DNA of 64,000 bases from Clostridium aciditolerans (lineage in GTDB: Bacteria > Bacillota > Clostridia > Clostridiales > Clostridiaceae). The DNA lies in the NCBI RefSeq assembly GCF_016316925.1, contig NZ_JAEEGB010000011.1, positions 1 to 64,000 of the forward strand, read 5' to 3'. The translations under genes were made by a program, and so were the position numbers. Position 1 is the first letter of the stretch, and every line of letters starts with the position of its first letter. This document shows, in pieces, positions 7,644 to 19,494 of the stretch. The notes under the pieces are model-generated. The model ran no database searches, had not been told where the DNA came from, and saw nothing but the letters and a program-made list of their open reading frames with translations.

Positions 7644-9827
7644 TTATTCTGTAGCTGTATCACTTAACTTAGTTTCTATTTCGAGTTTTTCATTATGATA
7701 AATGTGCCTTAATATATGTTTGATATTTATTCTTTTATTATTCATATATATATTAGCATGATATTTTGAATAAAGCTCAAAAATTTTTCCTACTTTAATT
7801 AAAGTCTTATCTAATAGGCCTAGATTTCCATCATTTAGTTCTAAGTAAGTTCTCTTAAATTCTAATTCCACTACTTCCATAAACTCATTTATGCTTATAC
7901 TTCCTAAACCAAGACTATTTTGGGACCTTGCAACTATAACTAGGTCATAATTCATCTTATCTCTTCTATTATCTATAAGCCCTGCTCGCAGCTCTGTATG
8001 GATTGGGTAGGTTTTTTCTACTAAAAAACCTGATTCAATTAAAGCTTCTATTAATACTTGCCATCCTTCTACAGTACTATTATTGTAAGTAAGTATTAAT
8101 GGAGATTCATCTTTTAGTACTCTTCTGGTTTCCTTAAAGCATTTAGTTAATTTGAATTGAAATTGCTGCATAGTTATCCCTCTTACATCGTTTACAGTAA
8201 CTTCATTATTAAATAGTATATGCTCCTGACCAAAAAAATTATATTTGTTCTTTAGTATCATTCTATCCCAAACATAAAAAAACTCACTTATTTCACTATA
8301 GTTTATAGCCGAATAGTATGGGGGATCTGTAACTACAGCATCTATAGATTTATCTGGTAAAAAAGATAAATCATCTGCACTGCCGCACTCTAGCATAGTA
8401 TTTTTATCAGAACTTATCAACTCTTGGAAATTATCAGTAAATTTCGAATAAAATTTTTCATCTTCTAATATTACATTCTTATTCTTTCCACCTATACTTT
8501 CTCTTTCGTAAGGACAATAATTGAACTTTTTACTTTGAATAAAAGATTTGAAATATTTCACAAAACTTCCTCTGCCAAGTTTTGTACCCCATATATTATT
8601 TTCTACGGGATTCATTACCGGAGCCATATGGTGGTCGCCAAATAATGGTTCTATCTTACCGCATTGCGAGTTATATATGCAGAACATATTATTGGCATTT
8701 ATAGCGTTTGAAAATACGCATAAAAATAACTCCTTAATTTTTTCATCTTCAATTTTATCTATTTCTTCTATAAGCCTAGATAAGTAATAGAGTTGCCTAT
8801 AGTTAAACATCTGATTCCAGTAATTATAATTATGATTTCTAATTTGCTTCGTATTATATCCATCTGGTATTTGAGCATCGGGAATAAATCTACCTATCCT
8901 ATAACTTAAACTTTCATATTTCGTTTTAATATCCCTATATTTATTAAAATCATTTTTATCAGGTATTTTAAAGCCTTTCTCTCCTGTTTTAGGATCATAG
9001 TATTGAATTGCGTAGATCTCCGCTGAAAGTGGATCTTTTCTTTTTTTCATTATATCTTTCATCAAGTTCCACTTTCCACCACAATTATCACATATAAAGT
9101 TTCTACCTTTATAAACGCCTGTATCCTTATCAAATTTATAGTTACAGTCTTTACATATTAGAATCTTTTCATTTCCTCTTACTATTTTTCCACACTTAGG
9201 ACATATATTATAGTTATCAAAATTTTTTTTAATTAGCTTTGTAATAGAATAGGATGGAAACAACTTAACGTATCTACCACAGCTAGGGCACTTAGCTTTC
9301 TTTACCCAAAGTACATACATTATATCAACTTTTCGATTTATATTTTCATTGTAATCATATATTTCAGTGGTGTATTCATCTTTTATTTCATTACCTATAT
9401 TATTTTCTATCCTAGTAAACTCAACCTGCAGCTTCTTTATCATTTCCTGCTGCCAATTGTCTTTATCTAGTTCTGGTATTTGAAGTTCATTTTTTGTTAT
9501 AAACCAAGCAACCGGATTGATATCTATGCCTATGGCTTTCCCACCAAGTCTAAGAGTATTTGCTAGTGTAACACCTCCCCCCATAAATGGATCCAGTATT
9601 ACCTTTCCTTCTAGTAGCTTTGGATTATTCCTATAATATATTTTGTGAAAATCACTCACATTCTCTTTATCTAATTCCAATGATAAGAGAATGCTTCGAA
9701 ATATAGCATCTGTTTTTCTGCCAAACCACTTATGTATTTGATATATGGGTTTCTTACTATTTGCTTCTTTTTTAGATATTTTTGATATAAATTCTATGGG
9801 AATATTACTATCTATAGACTTTAACAT
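7644..9827 (-). CDS. Zinc-ribbon DNA methyltransferase (DUF1156/COG1743-like), probable defence gene
   Basis: A 727-residue protein. The N-terminus has QIHKWFGRKTDAIFRSIL, like the HKWWARR segment of the DUF1156/COG1743 DNA methylases. The SAM-binding motif DPFMGGGVTL follows at about 79-88, then GIDINPVAW, and the catalytic DPPYYSAINYSE at about 498. Such a DPPY motif is typical of N6-adenine or N4-cytosine methylation. Between them lies a Cys-rich insertion with four CxxC pairs (CPSC, CPKC, CKDC, CDNC), probably two zinc ribbons. The ATG at 9827 is preferred, since GGGTGA lies six bases upstream; an in-frame TTG at 9833 is possible. It lies 164 bases downstream of the helicase-nuclease gene on the same strand. 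The pair suggests a modification-plus-attack system. Target sequence unknown. Confidence 0.8.
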   Translation of the reverse strand: MLKSIDSNIPIEFISKISKKEANSKKPIYQIHKWFGRKTDAIFRSILLSLELDKENVSDFHKIYYRNNPKLLEGKVILDPFMGGGVTLANTLRLGGKAIGIDINPVAWFITKNELQIPELDKDNWQQEMIKKLQVEFTRIENNIGNEIKDEYTTEIYDYNENINRKVDIMYVLWVKKAKCPSCGRYVKLFPSYSITKLIKKNFDNYNICPKCGKIVRGNEKILICKDCNYKFDKDTGVYKGRNFICDNCGGKWNLMKDIMKKRKDPLSAEIYAIQYYDPKTGEKGFKIPDKNDFNKYRDIKTKYESLSYRIGRFIPDAQIPDGYNTKQIRNHNYNYWNQMFNYRQLYYLSRLIEEIDKIEDEKIKELFLCVFSNAINANNMFCIYNSQCGKIEPLFGDHHMAPVMNPVENNIWGTKLGRGSFVKYFKSFIQSKKFNYCPYERESIGGKNKNVILEDEKFYSKFTDNFQELISSDKNTMLECGSADDLSFLPDKSIDAVVTDPPYYSAINYSEISEFFYVWDRMILKNKYNFFGQEHILFNNEVTVNDVRGITMQQFQFKLTKCFKETRRVLKDESPLILTYNNSTVEGWQVLIEALIESGFLVEKTYPIHTELRAGLIDNRRDKMNYDLVIVARSQNSLGLGSISINEFMEVVELEFKRTYLELNDGNLGLLDKTLIKVGKIFELYSKYHANIYMNNKRINIKHILRHIYHNEKLEIETKLSDTATE

Positions 9828-9871
9828 ATCCAATCACCCTTATATAAAATAATAAAACACATTGAAATCAC

Positions 9872-9915
9872 ATATTGCTTTTCATGCAGAAACATGTCTG
9901 CACAAAAAGCAATAT
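9872..9915. repeat. Long intergenic hairpin between helicase and methyltransferase genes
   Basis: ATATTGCTTTT (9872-9882) pairs perfectly with AAAAGCAATAT (9905-9915), and the inner TGCAGA pairs with TCTGCA around an AACATG loop, with a two-base mismatch between the stems. It has no following T-run on either strand, so it is not a typical terminator. It could control methyltransferase expression from the upstream helicase transcript, be a protein binding site, or be a small mobile-element remnant. Confidence 0.75.
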
Positions 9916-9991
9916 CATAAATTAATATATTCAGCAGTATATTTTGTCTACTTTTAATTATAAATGCAATAGCCATTATTTTAAATACAAT

Positions 9992-12900
9992 TTATACGAC
10001 TTTTAATTGTTCTGCTATTAAATTTTTATTTTTGTATTGTTCCATATCGTTATTCTTTAGCTTTTGCCATAACTTATCCATAGTCTTTTCAGGATTATAG
10101 TAAAACTCACTTGGTCTTATTCTTAAGAATGTCCACCCTATTCTTTCCAACTCCATCTGTACTTCCAACCTCGCCTCCCAGTCATAATTTTCGTTAAGCA
10201 TCTCTCCCTCACATATGATAGCTACTTTATTTGTTGAGCCTTCTACTACAAAATCTATTTTGTATCTTCCTATTTTAACTTGAGAGGCTAATTCAATTCC
10301 TTTATCACTAATCATATTATATACGTCTTTTTGAAATCTCGTTTGAAAAGCATAATTAATATTTGTGTTATGACAATTAACTTTATCATAGTTTAGACAA
10401 TAATTTAAAAGAGAATATCTAATACATTCTGGATTAAGCTCCTCTAAATCTATTGAATAAATTAGCCACATCTGATTTCTAGCCCTACTCGCTGCTACAT
10501 TAAACCTTCTAATATCTGATTCCTTAGTCAGAGCTGTAAATTTTACGTTATTTGAAATAACCATTGATAAAAACATTATGTCTCTTTCATCACCTTGGAA
10601 GGAATAAGCATCTCCACATATAAGTTTTCTTTTTATCATCTCCTCTTCACCTATTTTTTCTCTTATCATACTTTCAATTAGTTCACCTTGAGATTCTCCA
10701 AGAAGAGATATAGCACCCATTGTCATTCCTTCATATCGCCTATCTCTGCAGCATTCCGCTACTTTATTTGCTATAAACTCTGCCTCCGGAATATTAATTG
10801 GCTTACCTTGCTCTCTGAATCCGTTGTCAATCTTTACTGGCACCACAGGAGGATAGAATGCCTCATAGGATTTAAGATATCTTAAAGGCTTTATATCTCC
10901 AGCGTAGCAGTTATCATTACTAAACTTAATTATTTCTGGTACACATCTAAAATGTTCTCTAAGCATTAATCTATTAGGGAAAACTCTTAGTGCAGTATCG
11001 TAAAGACTAGTCTGAAGATCAAACCATTCGTTTTGAGGTATATCCCTTAAATGTTTGTTAATCAACCCCTGTATAAACCCTTGATCTATTCCTACAACTT
11101 CTGGGCTTATCTGTTTATCATCTCCTACTATAATAGCTTTCTTTGCCCTCATTAATGCACATATTGAAAATATATCGCTTTGACTACTTTCATCAAATAT
11201 AATTACATCAAATAAGTCTCTTGATAGTTTTATATTTTCAACTACTCTATTTAAAGGCATAATCCATACTGGAATTATTCTTTTACACTTCTCCATCTCA
11301 TCCTGAGCTATTCTTCTATAGTTTGAGGCCATTTTCCCAGTACCTTTGCCAATCCTCTTTACCGCTTGCATCCATGCAAATAGACTTCTCTTTTCACTTT
11401 CTGTAGTTTTTAATATTTGATTATACCAAGTTCTTTTTGCTACTAGTTCTTTTATCAACATCTTCTCTCTTCTTTTTTCCTCAGATATGGCTGCTTCAAT
11501 AGAGTCAATATTTAATTTATGAACATCTTTTAATAAAGAACTCCACTCCGCCCATTTCCATGCGCTAGCCCAATTTTTAAAGAGCAACCCAGCATTTTCC
11601 CACTGATTAAGTATCTTTTGGGTTGTATTCGGACAGGCTTCTTCTAATTTTCCTATAAGATTATCAAGCTCTATGAACTTGCTTTTTATAATTTTAAAAT
11701 TATCGATTTCCTTTAGCGCATCATTAATCTTAACTAAATTCATCTCTTCAACAGCATCGTATAATTGTTCTAGCTTTCCTGTAGCCAAAATAAGCTTTTT
11801 CAAAACATCAATATATGCTTTTAGATTGTTATACTCATCTATTTTCTTTATACATTTAACACCTTCGATTAAGTATTCATAAGTTTCTTTTTTATACCAA
11901 TCTATATTTATTGATATAGAGATTTTACCTAATGCTGCTATTACTTCTTTTTTGTAATTTTTATCCCACTGAACAATACTATTCAAGTGTTTTATATGCT
12001 GTTCTATTTTAATCATTTGAAGATTATTCTTATCATCTCCTGATACTTCACTTTCATATTCCTTAATCGTATTATTCCAAAGCGTTGTTAGCTCTCTAAC
12101 TATAAGCTTTTCTTGAATATACAGTTTTAATATAAAAGCTTGATCTAAAGTCTCTAGAGGTTTGTAATCCACTATACATTCATTAATTATATAATTAAAT
12201 TCAGGATGAATAATTCTAAAAAGCTTACCTACTTTTTTCTTTGAATTTATATTTTCATATAGGATATCAAAATCCTTATTAAGTTTATCTATATCAACCT
12301 TATCAGGTAATTCCACACTATGATTTCTTAATTCATTTCTTATTTTTCCCAGCACTAGCATATAATCATTAGATTTATGCCATAAATCAATCATAGAATC
12401 ATGCACTATTTTACTTTCATAATACTTTGTAAATATATTGCTAAATATGCTATTTTCTAGATGACATATTGAATTTTTACATTGCACTAATAACTGTAAT
12501 AATCTGTCATAGTTACATCTGTCTTTATCAGGTATACGCCAGTCCTTTATATATTTTATACAGTTCTCATATTCATTACTTATTTCTTTAAACCTGATTA
12601 TTTTTTGGCATATTTCTTTGCTTTTAGGCAACTTATCTACCATAACCTTTAATGTATCAAAGTTGCTTTTTTCATCTTTACTAATTCTGCTCAATAAAAA
12701 AGTTAATCTTTCAAACTCTAATTCTGATATAGGCATTTTTTTCTCAAAGCTAACTTTATCTTCTATCCAAGAGCATTTTTCTTTGTTTCTTTTAACCCAA
12801 GCTGCAATATCTATAATCTTATATTTTTCATTGTTATAATTTATAGCTTCATTTTCTATATGCTGAATCTCCTTAAATTGGTCATACAGAAGTTCTTGAT

Positions 12901-14074
12901 TTTTTTTACATTTGTCTAATTCTAACTTTAAGTCTTGGATTTCTTCATATAAATTTTTAGGATTTACAGAAAGATTGTCAGATATTTTTTTAACCGACTC
13001 ATTAAGCTTTTTTAATGAAGCAGTATCATTCCCTAAAACACTCATGCATAATGGCTGAACCTGTTCAGGTATCTTATCTGTCAGAACCTTTAGTGCTCTA
13101 TCCGTTTGGCTAGTTACGAGCACTCTCTTCCCATGAGCTAATAAATGGCATATTAGGTTTGCTATTGTGTGACTTTTCCCTGTTCCTGGAGGACCTTGTA
13201 CTACTACTCCATAATTTTCACATATTCTTTTCACTACCTCTCTTTGCTCCGAATTAGATGGCAATGGAAATAGCACATCTTTATGTACTTCACTCCACTC
13301 CTTTAAATCTTCTTTACTTTGTTCTATTTTCTCATCACTGACTAAAGACTTAATAGTTTTAGGTATTGGTTGTCCATTATCTACCTCATTTATAATATTA
13401 TTGAGTTCCAGCTGCCATAATCTCATATTGTTTTTTCTAATTATAATTACAGGTATATTATAAATTACAGGATCGCTTGATAAAGCTATTTTATCTATTG
13501 GAACTCTTAGCTTTTCAAATCTTCCATTAGGACTTAAGTATGATACTATTTCTGTCAAAATGTCTTCTATTTCATTCATATTTCGTGGATCAAAATTTAT
13601 ATCTTTTAATTTTCTTTCTATGTCAAGTATGCTGTATGAATTAGGTATGTCTATCCCATCGAATATGTTGGCTTCCATAATTGTTTTATTATCTGGAACC
13701 AATCTAAATATATTGCTGTTAGCATTAAAATCTAGTTTCATTCTTGTTGTTAGGACAGGATGCATTATTTTCTCATTGTTAAAATTCCAAGCTATGAGTC
13801 CATGGCCCCACACAATCTCTACACTTTCTCCTTTTTTCTGAAACTCCAGAAAAAGTTTAAAAAATTGTTCATATATACTTTTACACTTTTTACTTATTTC
13901 AAGCCACCAGTCTTTGTCATCACCTTTATTTATGTTACATCCAATAGTTTTGCAAAGCTCTTCCTCCCAGTATATCTTTTCATAATCCCAAACAGTTCTT
14001 ATTATTTTCTCATTTAAATTCTTTACATTTAATAGATAAGAAAATAACTGTATTACTTTGTCTTTGTAGTCCAT
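9992..14074 (-). CDS. Large SF1 (UPF1/DNA2-like) helicase with C-terminal restriction-endonuclease-like domain
   Basis: A 1360-residue protein with an uncharacterised N-terminal region (1-280), a P-loop GPPGTGKSHTIAN at 294-306, and a long helical, coiled-coil-rich insertion (about 340-900). Walker B DESSQ is at 961, followed by the GDDKQISPE motif and C-terminal helicase motifs SFQGDERD and VAASRARNQMW. This is the layout of SF1B UPF1-like helicases. The last 90 residues (GRYKIDFVVEG, AIICEGE, ERIGWTFLRIRPSEF) match the Vsr/DUF559-type nuclease fold seen at the end of Hhe-like antiphage helicases; the usual ECDGD appears as ICEGE. The start ATG has GGGAGGGA upstream. It is probably transcribed ahead of the methyltransferase. 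A role in defence is inference from the domain pair. Confidence 0.8.
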   Translation of the reverse strand: MDYKDKVIQLFSYLLNVKNLNEKIIRTVWDYEKIYWEEELCKTIGCNINKGDDKDWWLEISKKCKSIYEQFFKLFLEFQKKGESVEIVWGHGLIAWNFNNEKIMHPVLTTRMKLDFNANSNIFRLVPDNKTIMEANIFDGIDIPNSYSILDIERKLKDINFDPRNMNEIEDILTEIVSYLSPNGRFEKLRVPIDKIALSSDPVIYNIPVIIIRKNNMRLWQLELNNIINEVDNGQPIPKTIKSLVSDEKIEQSKEDLKEWSEVHKDVLFPLPSNSEQREVVKRICENYGVVVQGPPGTGKSHTIANLICHLLAHGKRVLVTSQTDRALKVLTDKIPEQVQPLCMSVLGNDTASLKKLNESVKKISDNLSVNPKNLYEEIQDLKLELDKCKKNQELLYDQFKEIQHIENEAINYNNEKYKIIDIAAWVKRNKEKCSWIEDKVSFEKKMPISELEFERLTFLLSRISKDEKSNFDTLKVMVDKLPKSKEICQKIIRFKEISNEYENCIKYIKDWRIPDKDRCNYDRLLQLLVQCKNSICHLENSIFSNIFTKYYESKIVHDSMIDLWHKSNDYMLVLGKIRNELRNHSVELPDKVDIDKLNKDFDILYENINSKKKVGKLFRIIHPEFNYIINECIVDYKPLETLDQAFILKLYIQEKLIVRELTTLWNNTIKEYESEVSGDDKNNLQMIKIEQHIKHLNSIVQWDKNYKKEVIAALGKISISINIDWYKKETYEYLIEGVKCIKKIDEYNNLKAYIDVLKKLILATGKLEQLYDAVEEMNLVKINDALKEIDNFKIIKSKFIELDNLIGKLEEACPNTTQKILNQWENAGLLFKNWASAWKWAEWSSLLKDVHKLNIDSIEAAISEEKRREKMLIKELVAKRTWYNQILKTTESEKRSLFAWMQAVKRIGKGTGKMASNYRRIAQDEMEKCKRIIPVWIMPLNRVVENIKLSRDLFDVIIFDESSQSDIFSICALMRAKKAIIVGDDKQISPEVVGIDQGFIQGLINKHLRDIPQNEWFDLQTSLYDTALRVFPNRLMLREHFRCVPEIIKFSNDNCYAGDIKPLRYLKSYEAFYPPVVPVKIDNGFREQGKPINIPEAEFIANKVAECCRDRRYEGMTMGAISLLGESQGELIESMIREKIGEEEMIKRKLICGDAYSFQGDERDIMFLSMVISNNVKFTALTKESDIRRFNVAASRARNQMWLIYSIDLEELNPECIRYSLLNYCLNYDKVNCHNTNINYAFQTRFQKDVYNMISDKGIELASQVKIGRYKIDFVVEGSTNKVAIICEGEMLNENYDWEARLEVQMELERIGWTFLRIRPSEFYYNPEKTMDKLWQKLKNNDMEQYKNKNLIAEQLKVV

Positions 14075-14212
14075 TATTTTCCCTCCCGTAATAATAACCT
14101 ATAAGCATATTTGCCTTCTTGTAAAATTATACCATTTATAGTAATGTTATTCAAAATTTTCGTTAAACATATTTCAAATCTAACTGACAGCTTTTTTAGA
14201 CTTATTTCTAAA

Positions 14213-14254
14213 AAAAATAGCTCAATGAACTATAAAGTTCATTGAGCTATTTTT
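14213..14254. terminator. Terminator, strong stem, possibly bidirectional
   Basis: A 19-pair perfect stem (AAAAATAGCTCAATGAACT and its complement) around ATAA, flanked by A and T runs. It overlaps the DedA stop codon and ends DedA transcription on the minus strand. Confidence 0.85.
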
Positions 14255-14858
14255 ATTCAGTAACATTTTTAAATTTTCCTATACCTATATATATTATGTA
14301 TCCAACTATAGCAATTGCTACAACTATGTCTGCAATATGGAACCAAGGACGTATTGCAACCCAATTCTCTCCCATTTTATATCCAGCATATCCAAGAACT
14401 ATACTCCATATTAATGATCCTAAAAATGTGTATATAGTAAACTTCTTAAAGTCCATCTTGCTTATACCTGCTGGTAAAGATATAAAGGTTCTTATTATAG
14501 GTAGTAATCTAGAATAAAAAACAATTTTTTCACCATATTTGTTGAAATATTCGTCACTTTTCTCTATTTTAGATTTAGATAGTCTTAATTTATCTGCGTA
14601 TTTTTCAACTAATGGCCTTCCACCGTATTTTCCTAAGTAGTATGCTCCAATTGATCCTACTGTACCTCCTAAAGTTCCCATCATTATCATCCAGAATAAA
14701 TTTAGTCTTCCGGTATAACTTAGATAACCTCCAAAGGGAAGTATGGCTTCGCTTGGTATTGGAATACATGCACTTTCTAATGCCATTCCAAAAAATATCC
14801 CTAAATACCCTAACTTATCTAGAACTAAAATAACTACATTTATTAAACTTTCTATCAT
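14253..14858 (-). CDS. DedA family membrane protein
   Basis: A 201-residue polytopic membrane protein of the DedA (VTT/SNARE-associated) family, whose bacterial members include undecaprenyl-phosphate and phospholipid transporters. The family signature ESACIPIPSEAILPFGGYL is near the N-terminus, and FYSRLLPIIRTFISLPAG supplies the conserved Arg-x-x-Pro and Arg residues of the re-entrant region. Hydrophobic segments follow at about 130-155 and 170-195. It stands alone between the helicase gene and the ccpA-like gene. A MITE-like palindrome (14874-14932) lies directly upstream, so its promoter may lie in or beyond that element. Substrate not identifiable from sequence. Confidence 0.88.
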   Translation of the reverse strand: MIESLINVVILVLDKLGYLGIFFGMALESACIPIPSEAILPFGGYLSYTGRLNLFWMIMMGTLGGTVGSIGAYYLGKYGGRPLVEKYADKLRLSKSKIEKSDEYFNKYGEKIVFYSRLLPIIRTFISLPAGISKMDFKKFTIYTFLGSLIWSIVLGYAGYKMGENWVAIRPWFHIADIVVAIAIVGYIIYIGIGKFKNVTE

Positions 14859-14873
14859 ATACAGCTTCCTTTC

Positions 14874-14932
14874 TTAAGGCACATGAAAATATACTGTCAT
14901 GCTGGCTTGTCATTTGTTTGAGTGTGCCTAAC
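14874..14932. repeat. Short palindromic (MITE-like) repeat, copy A
   Basis: About 59 bases with inverted ends (TTAAGGCACA ... TGTGCCTAA) and an imperfect palindromic interior. It belongs to the family also seen near 27.2, 29.5, 33.4 and 46.6 kb, with TTAGGCA-type ends and no coding capacity. Confidence 0.6.
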
Positions 14933-15001
14933 TTTAGCATATTAAAATCTATATTAAACACCAATAACTTTCCAAATTGCTTATAGATTTACTCAATTAT
15001 T

Positions 15002-15037
15002 AACCGTAAGATTATTTTTACAAATAACCTTACGGTT
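15002..15037 (-). terminator. Terminator-like stem-loop downstream of the ccpA-like gene
   Basis: AACCGTAAG pairs with CTTACGGTT, with an inner TTATTT/AAATAA extension around TTAC. It begins 30 bases after the stop codon on the minus strand. The T-run is weak. Confidence 0.6.
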
Positions 15038-15066
15038 AAAACATACTTCTCAAATAAAATATTTTG

Positions 15067-16098
<1,032 letters not shown>

Positions 16099-16257
16099 TT
16101 ATACTTATAAAACGTTTTTATTACAAGTTAGTTTGTGTTAATTCTGCAAATCGATGTTTCGACTTAGTGAAACTAGCTTAAAAATATGATAGTTTTCTGA
16201 TGTAAGAAAGAAAACTCACCTTCACTGTCCTATGTCAATTGTCCTCTGTTCTCTAAT

Positions 16258-16299
16258 AAAAATGTGTATAAGATACTATTATCTTATACACATTTTTTT
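16258..16299 (-). terminator. Rho-independent terminator of ileS
   Basis: A long stem (AAAAATGTGTATAAGATA with its complement, loop CTAT) with a T-run, starting a few bases after the ileS stop codon on the minus strand. Confidence 0.9.
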
Positions 16300-16305
16300 G
16301 AATTA

Positions 16306-19300
16306 TTACTTAACTACTTCTACTGATATATTAAAGTCTTCTCCGTTTATCTTGCATTGATTATACTCTACATCTGCATTATAAATAACTTCCGCTGCAA
16401 GAGTATCCCTTTTAATTTCTTCCTCATGCTTTTTAACTACTTCTTCAAGAGATTTATTTCCTGAAACATATAGTTTTATCTTATCAGCAACTTCAAATCC
16501 ACTTTCTTTTCTCATATTTTGTACTTTGCTTAATATTTCTCTAAGATTTCCTTCTTCTTTTAATTCTTCTGTAATATGAGTATCTAATACTACACCAACT
16601 TCACCTTCACCAGCAAATGCAAATCCTTCTAATCCTTGCATTGTTACTAGTAAGCTTTCACTTGTTAACTCAATGTCCTCTTCATCTATTGTTATATAAA
16701 CAATTTCTCCAGCTAGTATTCTTTGAGCTAAATCCATTTGATTCATTGATGAAATTTCTTTTCTTATAGCTGGTATTAGCTTACCATATGTTTTACCAAG
16801 CACAGGTAAATTTGGTTTTATGTCAAAATTAACATACTTTGAAAGATCCGCTCCAAACTTAACATCTTTTATATTAAGCTCTTCCTTTATTATATCTCCA
16901 TAGTATTCTGGAAGTGACTTAGTACTTACAAGCATTTCCGAAAGTGGCTGTCTGTTCTTTATGTTAGCTGAGTTTCTTGCACTTCTTCCTAGTTTAACTA
17001 TTCTATAAGCATCTTCCATGTCTTCTTCTAAATCTTTATCAACTAAAGCTTCATTGTATTGTGGCCAGTTGCATAAATGAAGACTTTCTGGAGCTGATGA
17101 ATCAAGACCTACAACTAGGTTTTGATAAATTTCTTCTGTCATAAATGGTACAAATGGAGCTGCTATTAAACTTAGGGTATTTAACACTCTATATAGAGTT
17201 ACATATGCACCTACCTTATCATCTGTTAATTCCTCACTCCAGAATCTAGCTCTATTTCTTCTTACATACCAGTTAGATAATTCATCTACAAACTCTGCTA
17301 TATTCTTAGCAGCTTCTGTTATTTTATATCCATCTAGATAGTTTTCTGTTTCTTTAATTAAAGAATTCAGTCTTGACATAATCCATTTATCCATTACATT
17401 TCCACTTACAAAATCATTGTAATCTAATGGATTAAAGTTATCTAACTTTGCATATAAAACATAGAATGAGTATACATTCCATAGTGTTCCTAGGAACTTT
17501 CTTTGAGTTTCTCCAACATCATCAACTGAGAATCTTGTTGGTAACCAAGGTGCACTTGCAGTATAGAAATGCCATCTTGTAGCATCTGCTCCTTGAGCTT
17601 CTAAAACTTCAAATGGGTCAACAACATTTCCTTTTGACTTTGACATCTTTAATCCATGCTTATCTAAAACGTGTCCTAATACAATACAGTTTTCAAATGG
17701 ATTTGTATCAAATATAGCTGTTGATACAGCAAGTAATGTATAGAACCAACCTCTTGTTTGGTCAACCGCTTCTGATATAAATTGACCTGGGAAGTTCTTT
17801 TCAAATACTTCTTTATTTTCAAATGGATAGTGATGTTGTGCAAAAGGCATTGAACCTGAGTCAAACCAGCAATCTATAACTTCTGCAGTTCTAGTCATTT
17901 CTTTTCCGCAATGTGGACATTTTAGCTTAACATTATCTATAAATGGCTTATGAAGTTCTACATCTTCAACATTACCAACAGATTTTTCTTTTAACTCTTC
18001 TTTACTTCCTATACATTCTCTGTGACCACATTCACATTCCCAAATTGGAAGTGGTGTCCCCCAGTATCTATCTCTTGAAATACCCCAATCGATAACATTT
18101 TCCAAGAACTTACCAAATCTTCCTGTCCTTATGTTATCTGGATACCAATTAATTTTATTATTATTTTCAAGAAGCTTATCTCTTAATGATGTCATTCTTA
18201 CAAACCAGCTATCCTTTGGATAGTACAGAAGTGGAGTATTACATCTCCAACAATGTGGATATGAGTGAGTAAATTTCTCTGATTTATAAAGCATATTGTT
18301 TTCTTTCATATATTCTAGAATCTTAGGATCTGCTTTTTTAACAAACATTCCAGCCCAAGGCTCTACTGACTCTACAAATTTACCTTCTGCATCAACAAGA
18401 TTTATTAATGGTATATTATGTTTTTTACATACTAGGTTGTCATCTTCACCATAAGCTGGTGCAGTGTGAACTATTCCTGTACCATCTGATAAAGTTACAA
18501 AATCACCATGAATTACAAAGAAAGCTTTTTCTTGTGGCGTTTCGAACTTGAATAATTGCTCGTATTCCGTTCCTAGTAATTCTTCACCTTTAAATTCTTT
18601 TACAATTTCGTAATCTCCTTCTATAACCTTTGAAGCTAAATCCTTTGCAACAATGTAAGTTTCTCCGTTATTTAAAACTTCAACATAGGTATAAGCCTTA
18701 TTTATAGTTAAAGCCATGTTTGAAGGCAATGTCCAAGGCGTTGTTGTCCACGCTAGTATATATTTATTTTCTTCACCTTTAACCTTAAATTTAACAAATG
18801 CTGTAGCTTCTTTAACATCTTTATATCCTTGAGCAACTTCGTGTGATGATAAAGCTGTTCCACATCTGGAACAGTAAGGAATTACCTTATGTCCTTTATA
18901 AAGTAAGTCTTTATTCCACATTTGTTTTAAAGCCCACCATACTGACTCAATATAGTTATCATGATATGTTACATATGGATTTTCCATGTCAACCCAAAAA
19001 CCTATTTGTTTTGTCATCTCTTCCCATTTGCTTACATAAGTAAATACGCTTTCTTTACATTCTTTAACGAATTTTTCCACGCCATATTCCTCTATTTGAG
19101 GTTTTCCTGAAATCCCAAGTTTCTTTTCTATTTCTAATTCAACCGGTAATCCATGTGTATCCCATCCAGCTTTTCTTAAAACTTTATACCCTCTCATAAC
19201 TTTATATCTTGGAATTATATCTTTCATAACCCTTGTAAGAATATGTCCTACATGTGGTTTTCCGTTTGCTGTAGGTGGTCCATCATAGAAAGTAAAATAT

Positions 19301-19416
19301 TCTCCATCCTTATTTGAATCAAAGCTTTTCTTTATTACGTCTCTTTCTTCCCATAGTTTCATTACATCTTTCTCCATTTGCACGAAACTTCTGGAGTTAT
19401 CAATTTTTTTGTACAT
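16306..19416 (-). CDS. ileS: Isoleucyl-tRNA synthetase, long (type 2, eukaryotic-like) form
   Basis: A 1036-residue class I synthetase that charges tRNA-Ile. HIGH-type motif PHVGHILTR lies near residue 55 and KMSKSKG at 590-596, with the CP1 editing domain between ([11 protein letters not shown] present). Cys pairs such as [16 protein letters not shown] and CPHC suggest zinc sites. Length and sequence are of the type 2 IleS found in clostridia and eukaryotes, a form often less sensitive to mupirocin; resistance here is only an inference. A T-box leader lies upstream (19495-19745) and a strong terminator downstream, so it is a single-gene unit controlled by uncharged tRNA-Ile. Confidence 0.96.
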   Translation of the reverse strand: MYKKIDNSRSFVQMEKDVMKLWEERDVIKKSFDSNKDGEYFTFYDGPPTANGKPHVGHILTRVMKDIIPRYKVMRGYKVLRKAGWDTHGLPVELEIEKKLGISGKPQIEEYGVEKFVKECKESVFTYVSKWEEMTKQIGFWVDMENPYVTYHDNYIESVWWALKQMWNKDLLYKGHKVIPYCSRCGTALSSHEVAQGYKDVKEATAFVKFKVKGEENKYILAWTTTPWTLPSNMALTINKAYTYVEVLNNGETYIVAKDLASKVIEGDYEIVKEFKGEELLGTEYEQLFKFETPQEKAFFVIHGDFVTLSDGTGIVHTAPAYGEDDNLVCKKHNIPLINLVDAEGKFVESVEPWAGMFVKKADPKILEYMKENNMLYKSEKFTHSYPHCWRCNTPLLYYPKDSWFVRMTSLRDKLLENNNKINWYPDNIRTGRFGKFLENVIDWGISRDRYWGTPLPIWECECGHRECIGSKEELKEKSVGNVEDVELHKPFIDNVKLKCPHCGKEMTRTAEVIDCWFDSGSMPFAQHHYPFENKEVFEKNFPGQFISEAVDQTRGWFYTLLAVSTAIFDTNPFENCIVLGHVLDKHGLKMSKSKGNVVDPFEVLEAQGADATRWHFYTASAPWLPTRFSVDDVGETQRKFLGTLWNVYSFYVLYAKLDNFNPLDYNDFVSGNVMDKWIMSRLNSLIKETENYLDGYKITEAAKNIAEFVDELSNWYVRRNRARFWSEELTDDKVGAYVTLYRVLNTLSLIAAPFVPFMTEEIYQNLVVGLDSSAPESLHLCNWPQYNEALVDKDLEEDMEDAYRIVKLGRSARNSANIKNRQPLSEMLVSTKSLPEYYGDIIKEELNIKDVKFGADLSKYVNFDIKPNLPVLGKTYGKLIPAIRKEISSMNQMDLAQRILAGEIVYITIDEEDIELTSESLLVTMQGLEGFAFAGEGEVGVVLDTHITEELKEEGNLREILSKVQNMRKESGFEVADKIKLYVSGNKSLEEVVKKHEEEIKRDTLAAEVIYNADVEYNQCKINGEDFNISVEVVK

Positions 19417-19494
19417 AATCTAAGCCCCTTTCTATTCATATTGTAATTTTTAACTATTTTTCTAGTTTTATACTAAAAGTAACCATTTTATAAA

